Source of the DNA: Hyphomicrobiales bacterium
GTDB lineage: Bacteria; Pseudomonadota; Alphaproteobacteria; Rhizobiales; Rhizobiaceae
Reading direction: 5' to 3'
DNA length: 64,000 nt
Assembly: GCA_900472605.1 (NCBI GenBank)
Contig: UCJD01000066.1
Span: forward strand, 1-64,000
Shown here: one piece after another, positions 36,377 through 43,769 of the stretch
Position numbering within the stretch: position 1 is the stretch's first letter
Layout of the letters: each line of letters opens with the position of its first letter
The notes under the pieces: model-generated
Databases searched by the model: none
Told to the model about the DNA's origin: nothing
The model's input: only the letters and a program-made list of their open reading frames with translations
Translations under genes and position numbers: made by a program

Positions 36377-36401
36377 GGAACTGAAATCGCAATTGAATGT
36401 T
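36377..36401 (+). promoter_or_regulatory. EcfG/RpoE2-type promoter before the DUF883-like gene
   Basis: GGAAC (36377-36381), 16 nt, TGTT (36398-36401). The ribosome site AGGAGG and ATG follow within 23 nt. Confidence 0.6.
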
Positions 36402-36423
36402 CTCACCCATACAGGAGGACAAT

Positions 36424-36870
36424 ATGACAGGTCCAAAGCAATCGCCCGCGGTCCAGTCCTTTAACGCAGAGAAGGCCCGGCAGCGCTCTACCGACCCAGA
36501 CGGTCTTGATAAGGGCCTCGAAGACACCTTCCCTGCTTCCGATCCCGTATCGGCAACCCAGACTTCCATCGCTAGCTCCATTGATGCCGAAAGCGCGGAA
36601 GAACGTTTGGAGTATCCGCTTGTCGAGGAAGCTCTGAAGTCTACCGGAGAGCTAAGCGGCGCTACACGTCAAGGCCGTGTTCACTCCCTCCGCCGAGACG
36701 CATCCCGTCTGTCGGACCAAGCTTCCGAAGTCGCCAGCGGTGCCGTCGCGGCTGAGAAGGCTGAAGCCAAATCAGTTATCCAGAGCGTCCAAGACCTCGT
36801 CAGGGAACGGCCGCTCGCTGCGGTCGGTATCGTTGCGGCGGTCGCCTGGATCTGGGGAGCGACTCGATAG
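36424..36870 (+). CDS. DUF883/ElaB-like tail-anchored stress protein
   Basis: A 148-residue protein. The N-terminal 50 residues include a DPDGLDKGLEDTFPASDPVS motif found in small stress proteins. Residues about 75-125 are a helix of the ElaB/YqjD type (LRRDASRLSDQASEVASGAV). The end is a short hydrophobic segment with PLAAVGIVAAVAWIWGATR, a typical C-terminal membrane anchor that binds the inner membrane. ACAGGAGGACAAT precedes the ATG. Such proteins may attach ribosomes or chromosomal regions to the membrane in stationary phase, as proposed for ElaB/YqjD. Confidence 0.78.
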   Translation: MTGPKQSPAVQSFNAEKARQRSTDPDGLDKGLEDTFPASDPVSATQTSIASSIDAESAEERLEYPLVEEALKSTGELSGATRQGRVHSLRRDASRLSDQASEVASGAVAAEKAEAKSVIQSVQDLVRERPLAAVGIVAAVAWIWGATR

Positions 36871-36932
36871 CGGTCGGGGCGGCAGTTCAAGATCTGTGGC
36901 GCTATCCGGTTTGTTCGCTTCGTGGCGAGCGC

Positions 36933-37583
36933 GTGAACGCATTGACCATCACAGTCGGCGGCGTTCTTGGAGATCGCGGGCATCTCCTCGTCGACCTGGT
37001 CTCGGGAGAGATAGCTGCACCGGAAAAAATGCCTCGCTGGCGTCCTGCACTGGAGCTTGATGCTCGCATCTCCGACAGTGAAGTCGTAGTCTCGTCGAAG
37101 GAATGGGCCATCGGGGTCGATGATTGCAAGCTGGACGCCGCGCTATCTGCGCATTTGGGTTTTCGCTGTGGAATACGGCGAGTTGGGAGCATTCTCCCCA
37201 CGAACGAGGGCGGAGTCACCCTTTACCCTCGCTATGAGGCCAGCCCTCTCCATTTGCTTTCAACCAGATCGCTTTCGGACATGTCCGACTTCCTGCCACA
37301 GTCAGTCGTGAACGTTCAACGATTCCGCCCGAATATTGTCGTGAACACAAACGAGGACGAAAACAACTGGATCGGCAGGCAAATCGTCATCGGTGAGTAT
37401 CGTGGCAGGGTCACGGAGAAAACCAAACGCTGCCGTATGACTATGATCGCGCAGCCGGACCTACCCGAAGCCCCTGAAATCCTCCGCACGATTGTCAGGA
37501 GCCGCCAGCGGTGTCTAGGAGTGTATGCCGACGTGGGTTCTGATGGCGTCATTTCCATCGGAGACAGCATCTCGGTGGAATGA
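36933..37583 (+). CDS. MOSC domain protein; true start probably upstream at an ATA codon
   Basis: A 216-residue form from GTG 36933 contains ITVGGVLGDRGHLLVDL and a MOSC core ending FRPNIVVNT, then KTKRCRMTMI, with the Cys of the sulfur-carrier fold. MOSC proteins bind molybdenum cofactor and move sulfur. Homology appears to begin earlier: the same frame upstream reads AVQDLWRYPVCSLRGERV, as at the N-terminus of MOSC proteins. No ATG, GTG or TTG starts it. An ATA at 36867, overlapping the TAG stop of the previous gene, has GGGGAG 7 nt upstream. Either a rare ATA start is used or an ATG was mutated. It converges with the FAD protein gene (3-nt gap). Confidence 0.75.
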   Translation: MNALTITVGGVLGDRGHLLVDLVSGEIAAPEKMPRWRPALELDARISDSEVVVSSKEWAIGVDDCKLDAALSAHLGFRCGIRRVGSILPTNEGGVTLYPRYEASPLHLLSTRSLSDMSDFLPQSVVNVQRFRPNIVVNTNEDENNWIGRQIVIGEYRGRVTEKTKRCRMTMIAQPDLPEAPEILRTIVRSRQRCLGVYADVGSDGVISIGDSISVE

Positions 37584-37586
37584 GCG

Positions 37587-39251
37587 TTACCAGGACCGCA
37601 CGAGTAAATCCCAGTTTCCCACCGCATCAATGATTGCGGCGGCCACCTTACTTCCCATTTCATGAGCGCTTGTGATGCCTTGGACGAATGGCATCTTGTG
37701 AAGCAGGAACGGAACTGACACGCAGTAGAGATTGTTGGACAGTCCTGCTTCCACGCGTGGCCGGAAATTGTCGTCGATCTCTATGCCGCCAGTTCGCCGG
37801 TTTTCGTCCTTCGCATCGATGTCAGCCTTTCGGGTCTTCGCTTCCCTGATCGCTCCCGGCTGGCGAAGGCTAGGGAATGGAAGGTCGGAGGCGGAAAGCG
37901 CGTGCTGTCCGGTGGCATCGATAAAGGCATCGTAACGCGTCTCGCTGCCATCAACGATCACAACGGCACCTGGCTCACCATCCCTTCGAATGTCATAGCC
38001 GTCGCCTAGCGCCCTCACAGACAGCTTGCCCGCCTGGTGCAAGGCAAGGAGCCGTTCGACGGATTCGTGCGGAACCGTCGCGTAGTCGTCTACAAAAACT
38101 GTTTTGAAGTCTTTGTGGAAGCGCTTTAGATCTCGGTCGGCGAGGCGAGGAATTGCGAGACCGATGACTTCGTGCATTCTGAGAATTGCATAGCGCCACC
38201 CGACTGTTTTCCGCTCCGCTTTGTTTTTTTTGGCCTCAGCCAGGTTGCGTGCTGCCCAAACAAATGGATCTGCATCCTGTCGGGCTCGGAAGTAGCGCTC
38301 GGCAATGTCCTCAACCGATGCCAGCGCGAGCCCGATGCTGGCCGCGTAGTCGGGATCGGCGGCGGCAAGCTCTCGCCGGAACAACTCGAAGATCTCGTCG
38401 AGAAGCCGCTCCGGCTTTTGCTCGATCAGGGACCGTACGGCTTGCTCTGTGCAGAACTTGAGGGGCTCGTACGGGATCGGACAATAGAAGTCCGCCTCGG
38501 GCAACAGGCCCTTGCGCGACATCATGGTGATGGAAAGGCCCCAGCTTGAGGCATCAGGCTCATATCGCAATGCTCCATCGTCATCACGAAGGAACATGCC
38601 ATGGGCAGTGGCGACGGAGACGACTGCGTCGATGCCACTGAGCGAGGTGCCCAAGACACCGACATCGACCGCGCCGATCCTCTTGATCGCCGCTGCAGGC
38701 CATGGCGACACAAAATAGCCTGGCGATATTTCAGTATTCTCGGGCCAATCGTGACCTGTGGCCATGACCACATGGTCGAAGGCCATCTCGGCATCATTCC
38801 CGCCATGCCTCTTGAACTTGAGTGATATGTCATTCTTGCCAAGCTCGATATCGAGAATACGATGGCTGCCTTTCACATCGATGGAATGGCCGCGAGAGAT
38901 GCCTCGGTTCACCAGCGCCCAGAACTGTGACGCCAGGAACTCTCCGAGAACGACCCGAGGATAAAACTCACGCTCGCCGATCCCTGACCTTTCTATATCT
39001 AGCTCTTGAAGCTCGCTATCACTCCGCGACAACAGCCACTCGACGAGTGTTTGCTCAATTCGCGGGATTTCGATGCTCGCGATATTTGCCAGCATAGCGC
39101 GGTCGTTGACTGCCGGATGGTAAGGCGTACCCTTCCCCGGATCAGGTGTTTCTTCGAAGATCGTGATAGACAGCGGCGTGGTGCTCGGGATCAATCCGGC
39201 GAGCGTATAGATACCGGTGGGTCCAGATCCGATAATGGCAACTCTTGGCAT
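37587..39251 (-). CDS. FAD/NAD(P)-binding protein (amine-monooxygenase/HpnW-like fold)
   Basis: A 554-residue flavoprotein. It begins with a dinucleotide-binding motif VAIIGSGPTGIYTLAGL (residues 4-20). A second Rossmann stretch DVGVLGTSLSGIDAVVSVA lies near residue 200, and an ATGHDWP motif lies near 168. The C-terminal part (IDATGQHAL; GGIEIDDNFRPRVEAGLSNN) completes the FAD site. It matches the PF13454 type of NAD(P)-binding proteins. The substrate is unknown. It stands alone and shares a 3-nt convergent border with the MOSC gene; functional links between them are not shown. Confidence 0.82.
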   Translation of the reverse strand: MPRVAIIGSGPTGIYTLAGLIPSTTPLSITIFEETPDPGKGTPYHPAVNDRAMLANIASIEIPRIEQTLVEWLLSRSDSELQELDIERSGIGEREFYPRVVLGEFLASQFWALVNRGISRGHSIDVKGSHRILDIELGKNDISLKFKRHGGNDAEMAFDHVVMATGHDWPENTEISPGYFVSPWPAAAIKRIGAVDVGVLGTSLSGIDAVVSVATAHGMFLRDDDGALRYEPDASSWGLSITMMSRKGLLPEADFYCPIPYEPLKFCTEQAVRSLIEQKPERLLDEIFELFRRELAAADPDYAASIGLALASVEDIAERYFRARQDADPFVWAARNLAEAKKNKAERKTVGWRYAILRMHEVIGLAIPRLADRDLKRFHKDFKTVFVDDYATVPHESVERLLALHQAGKLSVRALGDGYDIRRDGEPGAVVIVDGSETRYDAFIDATGQHALSASDLPFPSLRQPGAIREAKTRKADIDAKDENRRTGGIEIDDNFRPRVEAGLSNNLYCVSVPFLLHKMPFVQGITSAHEMGSKVAAAIIDAVGNWDLLVRSW

Positions 39252-39330
39252 AGTGGCTGATTAGTCCCGAATGGAGGGGCGGCCGGGAGAGAATAAATGG
39301 GGAGCCGCTCGGAAGCGGCTCCTGAAACTG

Positions 39331-39564
39331 TTAGTTGACCGAAGACCACTGACTGCGGACGTCTTCCGCGTTTTTGGTCAAGTGGACGTGCTCATCGACG
39401 TGGTCGACCCAGTCCAGGGGAATGAGGTGGTGATGACCATCATCAGAGTCCGACTTCGTCAGCTTGATGCGCGACGTGCCGTCCATATGATCGACTGTGC
39501 CAACATGCATACCGTCGGCGCCGATGACTTCCATATGCTCGCGGACCTGTTCTGCAGAGATCAT
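39331..39564 (-). CDS. DUF2171 family small stress protein
   Basis: A 77-residue protein (MISAEQVREHMEVIGADGMH; then HLIPLDWVDHVDEHVHL), matching DUF2171, a PRC-barrel-like small protein. The ATG at 39564 is chosen because AAGGAG lies 8 nt upstream; a longer frame runs through the divergent SDR promoter and gene and is rejected. A perfect GGAAC-N16-CGTT promoter is 34 nt upstream. DUF2171 proteins are typical general stress proteins in rhizobia; no activity is known. Confidence 0.85.
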   Translation of the reverse strand: MISAEQVREHMEVIGADGMHVGTVDHMDGTSRIKLTKSDSDDGHHHLIPLDWVDHVDEHVHLTKNAEDVRSQWSSVN

Positions 39565-39597
39565 GGTGTTTTCTCCTTGTTTAGATTGCATGACGGC

Positions 39598-39622
39598 AAC
39601 GTTCACCGAGTTGCTTGGTTCC
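39598..39622 (-). promoter_or_regulatory. EcfG/RpoE2-type promoter before DUF2171 (perfect match)
   Basis: Read leftward: GGAAC (39622-39618), 16 nt, CGTT (39601-39598). It is the complete consensus and is divergent from the SDR promoter at 39739. Confidence 0.75.
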
Positions 39623-39738
39623 AGAGAGACGGCACCACGGCGGACACGGGGGCGCTTGACTGCCTCTTTGTTGGCCATGGCGAGACAATCAAAAACAGCC
39701 ATACCCCGGGAAACACGCGTTGGTTTTCCTCTGGCGTT

Positions 39739-39763
39739 GGAACCGTGAGCCTCCCTCTTGGTT
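39739..39763 (+). promoter_or_regulatory. EcfG/RpoE2-type promoter before the SDR gene
   Basis: GGAAC (39739-39743), 16 nt, GGTT (39760-39763). The SDR start codon is 27 nt downstream. Confidence 0.6.
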
Positions 39764-39789
39764 TGCCTTGCAGCGAAACGGAGATTGAT

Positions 39790-40656
39790 ATGACCGAACA
39801 CACCGACCATCCGACCCCACCCTATCCTGAGCAGCATCAGGAACCACCAGGCAAGACCAGGGCGATGCAGCCGGTTCCAGACCACGGTGAGCAATCGTAC
39901 AAAGGCAACGGCAGGCTTGAAGGTAAGGTTGCCCTGATCACCGGTGCAGACTCGGGGATCGGAAAGGCTGTCGCGATAGCTTTTGCTCGCGAGGGCGCGG
40001 ATATCCTGATTTCCTATCTCAGCGAAGATGAGGATGCCGCCGATACAGTTAAATGGGTTGAAGACGCGGGACGTCGAGCCATTGCGGTTCCGGGCGACAT
40101 CACCTTGGAAGAGCATTGCAACGACCTTGTCCAGCGCACCGTCCGCGAGCTTGGTGGTATCGATATTTTGGTCAACAATGCGGCCTTCCAGCGGACATAT
40201 TCAGACATCGTCGAGATACCGGTCGATGAGTGGGATCGCACCTTTCGCACGAACATTTATGCGCCCTTCTTCCTTTCGAAGGCTGCCATCCCTTACATGA
40301 GGCCGGGCAGTTCGATCATCAACACGACATCGATCCAGTCGCGCCAGCCGTCACCTCAGCTACTCGCCTATGCGTCGACTAAGGGTGCGATATCGAACTT
40401 CACCGCAGGCCTCGCGGAGATGGTCGCGGAGAAAGGTATTCGTGTGAACGCCGTGGCGCCTGGCCCAATCTGGACCCCACTCATTCCCTCAACCATGCCA
40501 GCAGAAAAGGCGGCCAAGTTTGGCCAGCAGACGCTGATCGGTCGCGCTGGCCAACCCGCTGAGTTGGCCGGTGCGTATGTCCTGCTGGCCTCGGAGCTTG
40601 GCAGTTACATGACCGGGGCCGTCGTCCCGGTGACCGGCGGTGAGATTATGATCTAG
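39790..40656 (+). CDS. SDR-family oxidoreductase (YghA-like)
   Basis: A 288-residue SDR. It has the N-terminal extension typical of the YghA group (HPTPPYPEQHQEPPGKTRAM, then QPVPDHGE). The cofactor motif is ITGADSGIGKAVAIAF, followed by NNAAFQ and the catalytic YASTKGAISNF; the end MTGAVVPVTGGEIMI is normal. The start at 39790 follows GGAG and the SD-promoter spacing; the longer frame upstream crosses the DUF2171 gene and is not used. Proteins of this type are general stress genes in several alphaproteobacteria. The substrate is not known. Confidence 0.9.
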   Translation: MTEHTDHPTPPYPEQHQEPPGKTRAMQPVPDHGEQSYKGNGRLEGKVALITGADSGIGKAVAIAFAREGADILISYLSEDEDAADTVKWVEDAGRRAIAVPGDITLEEHCNDLVQRTVRELGGIDILVNNAAFQRTYSDIVEIPVDEWDRTFRTNIYAPFFLSKAAIPYMRPGSSIINTTSIQSRQPSPQLLAYASTKGAISNFTAGLAEMVAEKGIRVNAVAPGPIWTPLIPSTMPAEKAAKFGQQTLIGRAGQPAELAGAYVLLASELGSYMTGAVVPVTGGEIMI

Positions 40657-40766
40657 CCGGGTCTGGTCAGATCCGGCCAGGCGCCACGCGGCTAAACCAC
40701 CAATATCCGGGTTGCGTCTGAAAGTGGTCCTGACTAAGAGATTGCCGCCTCGCTTCGATGCAAGGG

Positions 40767-40795
40767 AAGGCCCGGCCTGTGTAGGTCCGGGCCTT
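40767..40795. terminator. Bidirectional hairpin between the SDR and a leftward gene
   Basis: AAGGCCCGG (40767-40775) and CCGGGCCTT (40787-40795) form a perfect 9-bp stem with an 11-nt loop. Rightward it is followed by TTGCCG and leftward by CCCTTGC. It lies between two converging genes. Confidence 0.6.
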
Positions 40796-40815
40796 TGCCG
40801 CTTACAAATGCCCTG

Positions 40816-41124
40816 TCACGCTGGGGTTGTTGTAGCTTTCCGAAGCCATTGATCTGCATCCGGACCACGACCTCGCTCTCCTGAATCAAACCATATCCCG
40901 CCAAACCTCTCCATAAACGCAGACGCTCCCGCCTTCGCGACGAAGCAATGCACGTTATAGATTTGACCTTCATGCGTCACTGGTAGGATTTCGCTGCAAC
41001 GGAGCAGCCGCGCGCAGAAATTTGCCTGTTCAGCAAGCAAGCTGTCACGGGCTGAATCGACTAAGAGTGCGACTTGATGGGGCCAGCCTCGATTAATCGT
41101 TGAGATCGTCAGTTTCTTCGCCAT
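40816..41124 (-). CDS. Hypothetical protein (102 aa)
   Basis: A 102-residue protein starting MAKKLTISTINRGWPHQVAL. It has a later stretch IYNVHCFVAKAGASAFMERF and ends near QWLRKATTTPA. The ISTINRGWPxQVAL start is one I associate with small conserved rhizobial proteins of unknown function. A longer frame upstream is rejected because its extra part looks hydrophobic by chance and lies in the divergent promoter region. It converges with the SDR gene on the hairpin at 40767. Confidence 0.65.
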   Translation of the reverse strand: MAKKLTISTINRGWPHQVALLVDSARDSLLAEQANFCARLLRCSEILPVTHEGQIYNVHCFVAKAGASAFMERFGGIWFDSGERGRGPDADQWLRKATTTPA

Positions 41125-41282
41125 TCCGGTCACCCTGTACTTCCGCAATTTGATCGCCTTGACTCCTACTACGAAAAGAACAAAATAGGAACATAAGAGT
41201 GGATGTCTAAACTTCGCTGGCGAAGGCGAACGCAAATGACGTTTGACCACCAAGAAAACGGCAAAAGACTCAAGGAGCAACG

Positions 41283-41483
41283 ATGAGTGACATTGATCGT
41301 TCGACCCTACAGCGTGCTCCCATTCTTGTGGCCCGCAAATGCAGTTGCGGTGACTGGGCTGGTTTTGGTTTTGGCAAAGGCGAACAAGAGACGTGGTGGT
41401 GCTGGACGCATTATCCTTACAAGACGTCCTCTCGCTTAGAGGCCGCCGAGATCGCTGAGGCGCTATCCCGCAAAGTTGCTTAA
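41283..41483 (+). CDS. Small hypothetical protein with two cysteines (66 aa)
   Basis: A 66-residue protein with CSCGDW near residue 20 and a WCWTHYPYKTSSRLEAAEIAE segment. The Cys/His arrangement may be a small metal site. AAGGAGCAACG precedes the ATG by a good spacing. The function is unknown. The next gene starts 21 nt downstream, so they may be co-transcribed. Confidence 0.6.
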   Translation: MSDIDRSTLQRAPILVARKCSCGDWAGFGFGKGEQETWWCWTHYPYKTSSRLEAAEIAEALSRKVA

Positions 41484-41504
41484 GCCCCCCTCGCCCGCGT
41501 TGAC

Positions 41505-42029
41505 ATGGAAGATAGAAATGAAAGCTGGCGCAGAGGGATACGGTGGATCTCGTTTTACAACGGCTGCAGCGTCGAGATCCGGTGCGCGGGATGCGGGATC
41601 AGCAAGAATCGTTCGGTCGAGCGCATCTTAACAGCGGTTGGAGACGTTGCTGTGAGCAGCCTAGCCGTCACATTGGCTCGCGCCATGAAATGCCCGCGTG
41701 TCGATCAGGGTGGACATATGGGCTGCCGACTGGAAATCCCATATAGCTCATTCAAGTCGGCCAACGACAAGCCCTCTCGTATAGACGCTCTGAAACTGCC
41801 AGCAGATATGTACGTTCTGCCGGACATGGCTCTCGCAGATGTGCCCGAGTGGTTCATCCTGTTCGGCTTTTGCAAGTGTGGGTATTTTCGCGGGATTAAC
41901 ATCAAACAGACGCGGGCGAAGTTTCCTCCGTCGTCCCGGACCAGTGAACTCGCCCGCTTCCTCCACTGCAAGCGGTGCGGCTGCAAGGGCGACAACAGGT
42001 TTACGTTCAAGCAGATGCTGAGGGACTGA
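41505..42029 (+). CDS. Hypothetical zinc-ribbon-like protein (174 aa)
   Basis: A 174-residue protein with paired cysteine motifs CAGCG (near residue 28), CKCGY (near 127) and CKRCGCKG (near 156). They suggest one or two zinc ribbons. The rest is soluble. It follows the 66-aa gene by 21 nt and precedes the ligase region. A weak ribosome site (GGAAG about 9 nt back) supports the start. I cannot assign a role. Confidence 0.5.
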   Translation: MEDRNESWRRGIRWISFYNGCSVEIRCAGCGISKNRSVERILTAVGDVAVSSLAVTLARAMKCPRVDQGGHMGCRLEIPYSSFKSANDKPSRIDALKLPADMYVLPDMALADVPEWFILFGFCKCGYFRGINIKQTRAKFPPSSRTSELARFLHCKRCGCKGDNRFTFKQMLRD

Positions 42030-42077
42030 CTTGAGGAGGTGTCACTGCAATAGGCCAGGCGGCGGTGTTCGCGTGCT

Positions 42078-42102
42078 GGAACGAATCGCGCCCGAAACAA
42101 TT
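42078..42102 (+). promoter_or_regulatory. EcfG/RpoE2-type promoter before the second ligase
   Basis: GGAAC (42078-42082), 18 nt, TT (42101-42102). The -10 part reads AATT, less ideal than in the other sites. The ligase start codon is 38 nt downstream. Confidence 0.4.
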
Positions 42103-42139
42103 GAGTCGCCGTAAGGTAAGTCATCGACAGGGGTCATAT

Positions 42140-43176
42140 ATGCGTAGGCGATCCAAGCCACTTCTGCGCGAAAACCAGGTCGCAAAATCAAAGCCCATGC
42201 GGCCGCGTGACCCGGCGCAACCCAATCTGCCCTTCGATGAGATGCCCGCCCGCATCGAGCCTGTCCTTGCCCTCTCAAATCCAAGGCGCCCAGCGGACCT
42301 GACTGGACGTTTGAAGTGAAATTCGATGGATATCGGCTCGCGGTGCATATCGAACCGGGTGGTGTTCGCATCCTAACGCGGGGTGGCCATGACTGGACCC
42401 ACCGTTTCCCGGGCATCGCCGACGCAGCCAAAAAGCTTGGCATCGGCTCGGCGATCCTCGATGGCGAGGCGGTCGTCCTCGACAAGACAGGGCGGTCGGA
42501 TTTCGGCGCACTCCAGCGCTCCCTCGGCGGCCGAGGTGGCAAGCGGGTTTCTGGTGAAGCCGTGTTCTTCGCCTTCGACCTGCTATATTTTGACGGCCAT
42601 CTCCTGACGAACACCGAGTTGTCCGTGCGGCGCCATCTGCTGACAGACTTTTTGGACGGTAGCACCGGCGCGATTCAGCTCTCCGAAGAGGTCGACGGAG
42701 ACGGTGAGAAGATGCTTGAGAGCGCCTGTATTCACGGGCTCGAAGGTATCATCGCAAAGCACCGTGGCAGCAAATATCGGTCCGGTCGCACCTGCGACTG
42801 GTTAAAGATCAAATGCGTGCAGAGCGAGAGCTTCGTCGTCATTGGTTATGAAGAGAGCAGCGTAGCCCGAGGCGGTATAGGTAGCTTACTGCTCGCCGCT
42901 CGCCAGGGACACGAATGGAAATCTGTCGGCTCCGTCGGGACTGGGTTTAAGGAGCGCGACGCCATCCACCTGAAGCAGACCCTCGATAAGCTCAAGACGA
43001 AGCGTCCGGCGGTCCTGATGAAAGGTAAAAACCTGGTATTTGCGCAACCCACCCTGATTGCCGAGATCAATTTTCGCGGTTGGACTGACGACGGGAACCT
43101 TCGTCACGCTTCTTACAAGGGGCTGCGGGAAATCCAGGACAATGCAGCGATCTACGAGATCGACAACGGTCAATGA
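42140..43176 (+). pseudogene. ATP-dependent DNA ligase (LigD ligase-domain type), frameshifted near codon 48
   Basis: The first frame from ATG 42140 encodes MRRRSKPLLRENQVAKSKPM and PNLPFDEMPARIEPVLALSN, the normal start of stand-alone LigD-like ligases, then runs to a stop at 42317-42319. The continuation lies in another frame as APSGPDWTFEVKFDGYRLAV, with the catalytic Lys in KFDG. It goes on intact to 43176 through AILDGEAVVLD, the EGIIAKHRGSKYRSGR motif and the OB-fold end. A 1-nt deletion near 42280-42290 accounts for this. A GTG at 42316 would give a protein starting MKFDGYR that lacks the N-terminal 50 residues. The enzyme would seal nicks in NHEJ or repair. A sequencing error would also explain the break. 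Confidence 0.85.
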
Positions 43177-43299
43177 CTGGACGCTCTTTCGGCGTTGCGC
43201 GGTGACGGCCGATAGAGCGAATGTTTGATCCGGATAACCGGTTGGCCTCCCACACGGTGATCCCAATTTGCCGATCAATCTACGCGGATATATTCGAGT

Positions 43300-43680
43300 T
43301 CACCAATCAGCCGCGACGTTCAAAGCCCGTCCCTTCGATGCGCCATTTGCCTTTGCCAAGCCTTGCCTAATTCGCTCGTCGGTAAATGGCTTCCCGATAA
43401 CGTCGACTGCACCGTCGAGGCCGTGGCCGACGTCGCGCGGGCTTCCTGTGACAAAAACAACGGTTATTCCATATCGGTCTATGAGACGACGGGCCAGTGC
43501 TGCACCGCTCATGCCGTCGGCGAGGCCCAGATCGACCAGCGCGACGTCCACGCGAGGCGCGTGAGCAAGCGCCTGCTCAACTGTCGCGACCGGACCGACC
43601 GCTTTATGCCCCCCTTCTGTGACGATCCTCTCAAGCTCCATCGCAATGAACGCTTCATCCTCGATTATCAAAACTCGCAT
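43300..43680 (-). CDS. Stand-alone response regulator receiver domain
   Basis: A 126-residue receiver with no output domain. The acidic pocket is EDE at residues 7-9, the phospho-acceptor Asp50 is in VALVDLGLAD, the Thr is in VVFVTGS, and the Lys is in IGKPF near 93. AGGAGG lies 6 nt before the ATG at 43680; a longer frame upstream overlaps ligD and is rejected. Lone receivers of this type often partner HWE kinases in alphaproteobacteria. Its gene sits between the ligases and reads leftward. Confidence 0.88.
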   Translation of the reverse strand: MRVLIIEDEAFIAMELERIVTEGGHKAVGPVATVEQALAHAPRVDVALVDLGLADGMSGAALARRLIDRYGITVVFVTGSPRDVGHGLDGAVDVIGKPFTDERIRQGLAKANGASKGRALNVAADW

Positions 43681-43769
43681 GCGATCCTCCTGAATAACCA
43701 GCAACTTAGGTCGGATTTGAGGAAGATCGAGGATTGTCACGGGTTCTTGAACCTTGCTGGTCGCCTTTT

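Noticed and set aside
39565..40116. Long leftward frame extending DUF2171 upstream across the SDR gene
   Set aside because: It crosses the perfect promoter and the opposite-strand SDR gene; the ribosome site and family start are at 39564.
41188..41215. GGAAC upstream of the 66-aa gene as a stress promoter
   Set aside because: The nearest TT is 21 nt away, outside the accepted spacing.
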